Assembly: GCA_900550505.1 (NCBI GenBank) | Contig: URSI01000097.1 | Coordinates: 1-5,130, forward strand | DNA from: an uncultured Eubacteriales bacterium | GTDB lineage: Bacteria > Bacillota > Clostridia > Oscillospirales > CAG-382 | Length of the DNA: 5,130 nt | Direction: 5' to 3' | Shown: positions 1 through 4,607 of the stretch, in pieces | Numbering within the stretch: position 1 is the first letter of the stretch | Layout of the letters: every line of letters begins with the position of its first letter | Notes under the pieces: model-generated | Told to the model about the DNA's origin: nothing | Seen by the model: the letters and a program-made list of their open reading frames with translations, nothing else | Databases searched by the model: none | Made by a program: the position numbers and the translations under genes

Positions 1-40
1 TTCGATCTGCTGCGAATCCGTGTTTATTGCCCGAAGAGAA

Positions 41-370
41 TCAGTTCTCCCGGGCACCCGTCAGTCCTGCTGCGATCGCTCTCACCTGTTCGTTGTCGGT
101 AAGAGCCATTATGCGGCGCGCCGACGACATCACCCTTTGTCTGTAATCGTACAGCCCCAACGCCGATTCGTACGTCTCGAGCTGCTCAGCGCCGTGGCGC
201 AGCAGATCACGCACACCCTGACGGGTTATGCCGATGTTCTCTGCTGTTTCGGAGAGGGAAAGATCCTCGTTATAGTATTGCTCAAGAGCGTATCGCTGTT
301 TCTCACTGAGCAACATCCCGTAGGTGTCAAGAAGCGCACTTATGCGAAACCGTTTATCGGGAAACGTCAA
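41..370 (-). CDS. ylxM: YlxM-family (UPF0122) helix-turn-helix protein, SRP-associated
   Basis: Small helix-turn-helix protein of the YlxM/UPF0122 family. These are usually encoded just before ffh in Firmicutes and are thought to act with the signal recognition particle. The N-terminal part (about residues 10-35) carries LLDTYGMLLSEKQ and an EQYYNEDLSLSE segment typical of the family. An HTH-like stretch with ETAENIGITRQGVRD follows at about 41-55. I chose the TTG at 370, not the upstream in-frame ATG at 403. An AGGCAAGGGGG ribosome binding site (388-378) lies 7 bases before the TTG, while the ATG has only an AGG about 18 bases away. The TTG gives 109 aa with LLDTYG near residue 13, the usual family length and spacing; the ATG would add 11 residues. 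The stop is TGA at 43-41. No ffh start is visible in the remaining 40 bases, so that partner is only expected. Family assignment is firm; the start is likely but not certain. Confidence 0.88.
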   Translation of the reverse strand: MTFPDKRFRISALLDTYGMLLSEKQRYALEQYYNEDLSLSETAENIGITRQGVRDLLRHGAEQLETYESALGLYDYRQRVMSSARRIMALTDNEQVRAIAAGLTGAREN

Positions 371-377
371 GCAAATG

Positions 378-388
378 CCCCCTTGCCT
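378..388 (-). promoter_or_regulatory. Ribosome binding site that favours the TTG start of ylxM
   Basis: Read on the minus strand this is AGGCAAGGGGG, followed by 7 bases and then TTG (370-368). It is the only good Shine-Dalgarno-like stretch near the 5' end of the gene. It decides between the TTG start and the ATG at 403, because it lies inside the longer reading frame. Confidence 0.6.
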
Positions 389-456
389 AATTTGTACCCG
401 CATTATCGTTCGTCAGTGAACCTTGATGCCGTTCAGACGTGCCTTTAGGCGCGCCG

Positions 457-479
457 GTGTAAAGTTTTTTTCTTTACAC
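457..479. repeat. Perfect 8-bp inverted repeat at the predicted ylxM transcription start
   Basis: The arms GTGTAAAG (457-464) and CTTTACAC (472-479) are perfect inverted copies separated by seven T (465-471). The repeat starts 8 bases downstream of the ylxM -10 hexamer (492-487), so the minus-strand transcript would begin at or within a base of the outer arm. It could be a repressor operator overlapping +1. It could also be a hairpin capping the extreme 5' end of the mRNA (eight base pairs with an A7 loop). It is not a convincing terminator: the stem is AT-rich and no U-tract follows it on either strand. The geometry is seen directly; the role is inferred. Confidence 0.6.
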
Positions 480-486
480 TCGCATT

Positions 487-514
487 ATTATACACATTTT
501 CCTTACCTTGTCAA
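487..514 (-). promoter_or_regulatory. Consensus sigma-A promoter for ylxM
   Basis: On the minus strand, TTGACA (514-509), a 16-base spacer and TATAAT (492-487) match both sigma-A hexamers exactly. The predicted start is near 480, giving a leader of about 110 bases to the TTG start. An A/T tract lies just upstream of the -35 (about 518-532; on this strand a T run then AAAATA) and could act as an UP element. The predicted start coincides with the inverted repeat at 457-479. Confidence 0.8.
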
Positions 515-535
515 GGGTATTTTAAAAAAAAACTG

Positions 536-564
536 TTGCCGAAACACGGAAAACATGATAAAAT
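536..564 (+). promoter_or_regulatory. Extended -10 promoter for the ribokinase-family gene
   Basis: TTGCCG (536-541), a 17-base spacer and TAAAAT (559-564) are present, with TG at 556-557 making a TGnTAAAAT extended -10 element. The -35 is poor (TTG only), but the extended -10 compensates. The predicted start near 571 leaves a leader of only about 20 bases, just enough for the ribosome binding site. The -35 is back-to-back with that of ylxM, with 21 bases between the two hexamers. Confidence 0.55.
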
Positions 565-591
565 CATATCAACAAGGTGAGGTGTGATATC

Positions 592-1536
592 ATGTCGGTA
601 AGAATGCTTGTTGTCGGCAGTGCAAACATGGATTTTGTCATGAATTGTGAGCGTCTCCCGTGCGCTGGGGAGACTATGTTGTCGTATGAACCGTATGAAT
701 ATGCCGGGGGCGGAAAGGGCGCTAATACTGCGGTCGCTGCAGCACTGCTGGGAGCGCAGGTCATGCTGTGTGCGAGGGTCGGTGACGATCAGCACGGAAA
801 ACGCCTGCGCAAATTGTACGGCGATTGCGGGATAGACCTGCGGTTTATCCACATCGATTCGCTTTCACAGACAGGGCTTGCCGTGGTCATCGTCGAAAAG
901 AACGGTGTCAACCGCATCGTAGTATATCCGGGAGCCAATTCACGCCTCAGCGACAGGGACATAGAAGAAGCTTTTGCGGTTCGGCCCGAGGCTGTGCTGA
1001 CGCAGTTTGAGATCGGGATGGACGCGGTGCTTTATACCGCTAAACGCGCCGCTGAGCTCAATGTTCCGCTGATAATCGATGCGGGGCCCGCGCGCGGTGA
1101 TTACCCGATCGAACGTATACCTCGGGTCGAGATATTCAGCCCGAACGAGAGCGAGACGGAGATACTCACGGGCATACGGCCGGTCAGCGCCGAAGATTGC
1201 CTTCGCGCGTCCATGGCGTTGTACCAGAGGACGGAAATGAAATATGTGGTGCTGAAACTCGGTGACAGGGGATGCTTTGTCTACGACGGGAAGTATTGCA
1301 CGCTCGTCTCTCCGTTCGACGTGACCCCTGTCGATACCACCGCGGCAGGCGACGCCTTTACCGCGGCGCTGGGCTATCGTTATTGTTCAAACGGCGGAGA
1401 TATACTGGAAGCGTGCCGCTACGCGAATGCTGTCGGCGCTCTTACGGTAACAAAACGCGGTGCGGCGCCTTCGCTTCCTACCGGAGCCGAAACGGAGGCT
1501 TTTCTTGCTGAACGTGCAGAACCGTCGCAGACCTGA
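592..1536 (+). CDS. rbsK: Ribokinase (PfkB/ribokinase family sugar kinase)
   Basis: Cytoplasmic ATP-dependent kinase expected to convert D-ribose to ribose-5-phosphate. The 314 aa length is normal (E. coli RbsK 309 aa). Visible family features are: GSANMDFV near the N terminus (residues 9-16, with N12 and D14 at substrate-binding positions); GGGKGAN (39-45), the PfkB signature 1 region; YPGAN (112-116); E140 in QFEIG; NESETE (185-190), matching NETEAE of E. coli; and DTTAAGDAF (248-256) with the likely catalytic base D254. The late ANAVGALTVTKRGAAPSLP segment is also typical. Start: a frame extension to GTG at 577 exists, but AAGGTGAGGTG (574-584) sits 7 bases before the ATG at 592, so 577 lies inside the ribosome binding site. 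The gene has its own promoter and no rbs transporter neighbours in view. A related substrate such as deoxyribose or another nucleoside-derived sugar cannot be excluded. Confidence 0.85.
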   Translation: MSVRMLVVGSANMDFVMNCERLPCAGETMLSYEPYEYAGGGKGANTAVAAALLGAQVMLCARVGDDQHGKRLRKLYGDCGIDLRFIHIDSLSQTGLAVVIVEKNGVNRIVVYPGANSRLSDRDIEEAFAVRPEAVLTQFEIGMDAVLYTAKRAAELNVPLIIDAGPARGDYPIERIPRVEIFSPNESETEILTGIRPVSAEDCLRASMALYQRTEMKYVVLKLGDRGCFVYDGKYCTLVSPFDVTPVDTTAAGDAFTAALGYRYCSNGGDILEACRYANAVGALTVTKRGAAPSLPTGAETEAFLAERAEPSQT

Positions 1537-1607
1537 CGGCTTTGCCGGATATTTCTTGAAAGTAAGGGTATATGCGCCGAAAATAAATGCCGTCGGGTAT
1601 TGTTTTT
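1532..1607 (+). terminator. Possible weak terminator after the ribokinase gene
   Basis: CCTGACGGC (1532-1540, overlapping the stop codon) can pair with GCCGTCGGG (1589-1597) using one G-T wobble, and TATTGTTTTT follows (1598-1607). The loop is long (48 bases) and the T-run is interrupted, so this is a weak candidate. The T-rich part also overlaps the -35 of the next promoter. Confidence 0.25.
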
Positions 1608-1628
1608 GAGCGGCGTGTGTGTTATAAT
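1600..1628 (+). promoter_or_regulatory. Extended -10 promoter for the hydrogenase-module operon
   Basis: TTGTTT (1600-1605), a 17-base spacer and a perfect TATAAT (1623-1628) are present. TG at 1620-1621 gives the extended motif TGTTATAAT. The predicted start near 1635 leaves a leader of about 85 bases before the ATG at 1721. The leader has a GC-rich middle (about 1647-1680) that can form several short competing GGCG/CGCC stems, and I recognise no riboswitch class in it. An AAAGGGA ribosome binding site (1705-1711) precedes the first gene. No inverted repeat resembling a Rex operator is seen. Confidence 0.65.
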
Positions 1629-1720
1629 TCCAATGCGTGTGTCGTCGGTGGCGTGGCGTCGCCGTGCGCCGGTCGATGCGCGCGTAGCTATCAGTCTATC
1701 AATGAAAGGGATATCGAAAA

Positions 1721-2188
1721 ATGGACGAACTTGCCAAGAAGAATCAGGAGCTTAAAGCGTATATCGGGGAGATGAAGAACGTACAGGGCAACCTTATGCC
1801 TGTCATGCAGAAGGCACAGGAGCTCTTTGGGTATCTTTCAATGGACACGATGACGATGATCTCCGAGGGACTGGGCGTATCTGTGACTGAAATATACGGA
1901 GTGGCTACGTTTTATGCGCAGTTTTCACTCAATCCTAAGGGTGAGAACGTGGTAAGCGTATGCACCGGCACTGCGTGCTACGTCAAGGGCGCAAAGGGGA
2001 TACTTGACGAGGTCATAAACGTACTTGGGATCAAAGTAGGCGAAACCACGCCGGACGGCAAGTTTTCCATACAGGATACACGCTGCCTCGGTTGTTGCGG
2101 GCTTGCGCCGGTAATGGTCATAAACGGCGACGTTTACGGTCGTATCGTGCCTGATGATGTCCGCGGCATCATAGAGCAGAGAAGATAA
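1721..2188 (+). CDS. NuoE-like [2Fe-2S] protein (24 kDa NADH dehydrogenase / HydC-HndA family)
   Basis: Thioredoxin-like [2Fe-2S] ferredoxin of the NuoE family, the small electron-transfer subunit found with NADH-dehydrogenase-type flavoproteins and bifurcating hydrogenases. The 155 aa length is normal for clostridial members. An N-terminal helical region (about 1-60) with LMPVMQKAQELFGYLS leads into EIYGVATFYAQF (58-69), a strong family marker. The cluster ligands are C81 and C86 (CTGTAC) and C122 and C126 (CLGCC). C125 is an extra cysteine where alanine is common. ATG 1721 has an AAAGGGA site 10 bases upstream. It is first in a packed operon, 7 bases before the next gene. No NuoF-type flavoprotein is in view, so its electron partner is either downstream outside the window or the hydrogenase-type protein of this operon. 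Family is firm; partner is inferred. Confidence 0.9.
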   Translation: MDELAKKNQELKAYIGEMKNVQGNLMPVMQKAQELFGYLSMDTMTMISEGLGVSVTEIYGVATFYAQFSLNPKGENVVSVCTGTACYVKGAKGILDEVINVLGIKVGETTPDGKFSIQDTRCLGCCGLAPVMVINGDVYGRIVPDDVRGIIEQRR

Positions 2189-2195
2189 CGGGCCG

Positions 2196-2540
2196 ATGAA
2201 GATCAGCGAGATAAAGCGGCTGCTCAATGCGGAGCTGCTGACCAAGAATGCGGATATTGAACGGGACGTGCATTCCGCCTGCGGCAGCGATATGATGAGC
2301 GACGTGCTGGCGTTCGTCAAGGAGCAGGGGATGCTGCTGACCGGGCTCATAAACTGTCAGGTCATAAGGACTGCGGACATGATGGACATGGTATGCGTGG
2401 TCTTCGTGCGGGGGAAGAAACCTACTGCGGAAATGATAGAGCTTGCGGAAGAATGTAACATAGCGGTGCTCGCTACGGACACAAGGCTCTTTGAGGCGTG
2501 CGGCATACTTTATGACGCCGGCCTCAACAGAAGAGCATGA
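2196..2540 (+). CDS. DRTGG-domain protein (first copy)
   Basis: Stand-alone protein of 114 aa, almost entirely one DRTGG domain, a fold otherwise found beside CBS domains and in the N-terminal part of some phosphotransacetylases. Recognisable stretches are SACGSDMMSDVLAFVKEQG (27-45), LTGLINCQVIRTADMMD (48-64), VVFVRGKKP (68-76) and LATDTRLFEACGILYDAG (92-109). These are characteristic of DRTGG proteins next to clostridial hydrogenase genes. The literal DRTGG motif is not present. No signal peptide, membrane segment or metal site is evident. It begins 7 bases after the NuoE-like gene, with only a weak GAGAAG-type ribosome binding site, so it may depend on translational coupling. The biochemical function is unknown; regulatory nucleotide or ligand binding is a guess from the domain's other contexts. 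Confidence 0.82.
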   Translation: MKISEIKRLLNAELLTKNADIERDVHSACGSDMMSDVLAFVKEQGMLLTGLINCQVIRTADMMDMVCVVFVRGKKPTAEMIELAEECNIAVLATDTRLFEACGILYDAGLNRRA

Positions 2541-2561
2541 TGCGGGTCTGAGGTGTAGGCA

Positions 2562-2987
2562 ATGGGCGAGCCTTACAGAGTAAGCTTTGTCGTGGACGGC
2601 GAGAACTTCACGTCGGCGGGCGAAGCCTCGGTGCAACTTAAAAAGATACTGCGGCAGCTCGGATATCCCCCTGAGATAATACGCAGGGTCGCCATAGCCA
2701 TGTACGAGGGCGAGATAAATATGGTCATCCACGCCGGCGGCGGGAAAGCCGATGTGGCGGTTTGCGATGATTTCATAGAAATAATACTTGAAGATCACGG
2801 ACCGGGCATTGCGGATGTTGAACTTGCGATGCAGGAGGGATATTCCACAGCGCTTGAACAGGTGCGCGCTCTCGGCTTCGGCGCGGGGATGGGGCTTCCG
2901 AACATGAAGCGCTATACCGACGAGATGCACATCGACACGGAACTGGGGCGCGGGACGAAGATCACTATGCGGGTGAATACCACATGA
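2562..2987 (+). CDS. GHKL/HATPase_c ATP-binding protein, RsbW/RsbT-like
   Basis: Single-domain GHKL ATPase of 141 aa, the size of anti-sigma serine kinases such as RsbW, SpoIIAB and RsbT. Visible boxes are: the N-box around E49-G-E-I-N53 (AIAMYEGEINMVIHAGG); the G1 box DHGPGIAD (78-85); the G2 box GFGAGMGLPNM (105-115); and a GRGT segment (129-132) matching the end of the Bergerat fold. It has no phosphoacceptor histidine or dimerisation domain, so it is not a classical sensor histidine kinase. GAGGTG (2550-2555) lies 6 bases before ATG 2562. Its stop overlaps the start of the hydrogenase-type gene (ATGA), so the two are translationally coupled and probably made in fixed ratio. No anti-anti-sigma (STAS) protein or sigma factor is in view, so its target is unknown. 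Serine-kinase activity is inferred from the family. Confidence 0.85.
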   Translation: MGEPYRVSFVVDGENFTSAGEASVQLKKILRQLGYPPEIIRRVAIAMYEGEINMVIHAGGGKADVAVCDDFIEIILEDHGPGIADVELAMQEGYSTALEQVRALGFGAGMGLPNMKRYTDEMHIDTELGRGTKITMRVNTT

Positions 2988-4291
2988 GCGTATACAATCA
3001 TTCCGTTTCGCTGGACGTTGACAAGTGCAAAGGGTGTACCAATTGTCTGAAGCGTTGTCCTACGGAGGCGATACGGGTACGCAACGGTCGGGCGGTCATA
3101 GACTCGGAGCGGTGCATAGATTGCGGCGAGTGCATAAGGATATGTCCGTATAAGGCAAAGCGCGCCGCGTATGACAAGCTTGAAACTGTCCGTGCGGATT
3201 ACAAGTGGCTGATCGCGTTGCCGGCACCTTCGTTTTACGGTCAGTTTGATAACCTTGACGACATAGATTACATCATACAGGGTCTGATCGACAGCGGCTT
3301 TGACGATGTTTACGAGGTCAGCGCGGCTGCGGAGATGGTGTCCGCATACACAAGGCGGTTTCTGAAGCGCGACGATATAAAGAAGCCGGTCATCAGCTCG
3401 GCTTGTCCGGCGGTGGTGAGGCTTATCACAAAACGCTATCCTTACCTGTGCGACAACATCATGCCGATACTTCCTCCTGTGGAGATCGCTGCGCAGAACG
3501 CGAAGGAACGCGCAAGGCGACGTCATCCCGAGCTTTCGCCGGCGGATATAGGCGTGTGCTTCATATCGCCGTGTCCGGCAAAGGTGAGTTATGTGAAAAA
3601 CCGCGACGCTTCCGATAAATCGAATGTCGACGCGGTCGTTTCCATGGGAGATATGTACTTCAAGCTGCTTGAGGTGATGGATAAGAAGAAGATGCCGCCG
3701 CCCGTTTCCAGCTCGGGAATAATCGGGATCGGATGGGCTTCCACCGGCGGCGAGGCAACGGCGTTGTTCAACGACAAATATCTGGCTGCCGACGGGATAG
3801 AGAACGTCATAAAGGTGCTTGAGGAGATTGATAACGACAATTTTGCGGGATTGGAGTTCATCGAGCTGAATGCCTGCAGCGGCGGGTGCGTCGGCGGTGT
3901 TATGACGGTGGAGAACCCGTATATTGCACAGGCAAGGCTCCAGATGTTGAAGAGATATCTGCCGGTATCTCAGAATTGGCTGAGAGATACGGGGAACGAC
4001 GACGGCTATATACCGGAACGCTATTTTATGAAGAGCACGATAGAATACGACCCGGTGTCGTACCTTGACCCGGACCGTAACGAAGCGATGCGGAAGATGC
4101 GGATGATCGAACAGCTCAATGAAGAACTGCCCGCACTGGATTGCGGGTTCTGCGGAGCGCCTACCTGTCGTGCGTTTGCGGAGGATGTTGTCAAGGGGTG
4201 TATACACGCCGACGAATGCGTGGTCAGAGTGCGTGAAAAACTGAAAAGCATACAACATTCGGAGCGGGAGAAAAAGGATGACGGTCAGTGA
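2984..4291 (+). CDS. [FeFe]-hydrogenase-type iron-sulfur protein, non-group-A, putatively sensory
   Basis: Cytoplasmic H-cluster protein of 435 aa. The N-terminal bacterial ferredoxin domain has two [4Fe-4S] motifs (C15/C18/C21/C25 and C44/C47/C50/C54). The H-cluster domain (about 75-330) has ligands C141 in SSACP, C197 in SPCPAK, and C298 and C302 in NACSGGC. A C-terminal FeS domain of the RnfB type follows, DCGFCGAPTC, with likely ligands C387, C390, C395 and C412. All four H-cluster cysteines are kept, but A140 replaces the proton-shuttle cysteine of group A (TSCCP). S195 and N296 stand where CpI has methionines. This fits the putative sensory or poorly characterised groups (B/C-like) better than a high-turnover enzyme. 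The protein ends soon after the FeS domain with a charged tail and has no PAS domain. It starts in a 4-base overlap with the ATPase gene and overlaps the next gene by 14 bases. H2 sensing is inferred, and slow catalysis is also possible. Confidence 0.87.
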   Translation: MSVYNHSVSLDVDKCKGCTNCLKRCPTEAIRVRNGRAVIDSERCIDCGECIRICPYKAKRAAYDKLETVRADYKWLIALPAPSFYGQFDNLDDIDYIIQGLIDSGFDDVYEVSAAAEMVSAYTRRFLKRDDIKKPVISSACPAVVRLITKRYPYLCDNIMPILPPVEIAAQNAKERARRRHPELSPADIGVCFISPCPAKVSYVKNRDASDKSNVDAVVSMGDMYFKLLEVMDKKKMPPPVSSSGIIGIGWASTGGEATALFNDKYLAADGIENVIKVLEEIDNDNFAGLEFIELNACSGGCVGGVMTVENPYIAQARLQMLKRYLPVSQNWLRDTGNDDGYIPERYFMKSTIEYDPVSYLDPDRNEAMRKMRMIEQLNEELPALDCGFCGAPTCRAFAEDVVKGCIHADECVVRVREKLKSIQHSEREKKDDGQ

Positions 4292-4607
4292 GCTTGCGGA
4301 CGCGGCGGGATATGAAATAATATCGATGCCGCGCGGAGACGACAGTATTACCGGGGTGTTTACCGGCGACCTGCTCAGTCATGTGATGGGCAGGTTGACC
4401 GAGGGCGCTGCATGGGTCACGATAATGAATAACATAAATGTGCTGGCGGTGGCGTCGCTGACGGGCTGTTCATGTGTGATAGTTGCGGATGGCTCGGAGC
4501 TCTCGGCGGAATTTACGACCACGGCGACGGAAAAAGAAATAAATGTTTTGCGTTGTGCCGAGCCTGCGGCGGAAGCGTGCATACGTGTCGGCGGCTGCCT
4601 GAAATGA
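4278..4607 (+). CDS. DRTGG-domain protein (second copy)
   Basis: Second single-domain DRTGG-type protein, 109 aa. The core runs from ITGVFTGDLLSHVMGR (24-39) through AAWVTIMNNINVLAVASL (44-61) to CVIVADG (66-72), which aligns in layout with the first copy (SDMMSDVLAFV, LLTGLINCQVIRTA, VVFVRG). The two differ widely in sequence, so they are divergent paralogues, not a recent duplication. The literal DRTGG motif is again absent. Start: GGGAG (4266-4270) lies 7 bases before ATG 4278, inside the end of the hydrogenase-type gene (14-base overlap). Its own stop overlaps the PHP gene start (ATGA). This coupling suggests a joint role with the hydrogenase-type and PHP proteins. The function is unknown. 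Confidence 0.82.
   Translation: MTVSELADAAGYEIISMPRGDDSITGVFTGDLLSHVMGRLTEGAAWVTIMNNINVLAVASLTGCSCVIVADGSELSAEFTTTATEKEINVLRCAEPAAEACIRVGGCLK

Noticed and set aside
20..448. A 142-codon plus-strand frame overlapping ylxM
   Set aside because: It lies antisense to a recognised YlxM protein and crosses the ylxM leader. It has no ribosome binding site and no family resemblance.
448..455. GGCGCGCC palindrome in the ylxM leader
   Set aside because: It is a simple 8-base GC palindrome next to the longer inverted repeat, without spacing or a second copy that would suggest a regulatory role.
577..591. GTG start at 577 for the ribokinase gene
   Set aside because: The GTG is part of the AAGGTGAGGTG ribosome binding site that serves ATG 592, and only about 6 bases would separate it from the predicted transcription start.
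1537..1720. Search for a Rex operator (TTGTGA-type inverted repeat) before the hydrogenase-module operon
   Set aside because: No such inverted repeat was found around the predicted promoter, so no Rex control is claimed.
2169..2930. A 253-codon minus-strand frame opposite the DRTGG and ATPase genes
   Set aside because: It spans two well-supported plus-strand genes and the gap between them, with a His/Arg-rich, domainless translation. It is a shadow frame.
2912..4258. A 448-codon open frame on the minus strand opposite the hydrogenase-type gene
   Set aside because: It is antisense to a gene with clear ferredoxin and H-cluster motifs, its translation is rich in Arg, His and Val with no recognisable domain, and it has no promoter or operon context. 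The absence of stops is a codon-usage effect.
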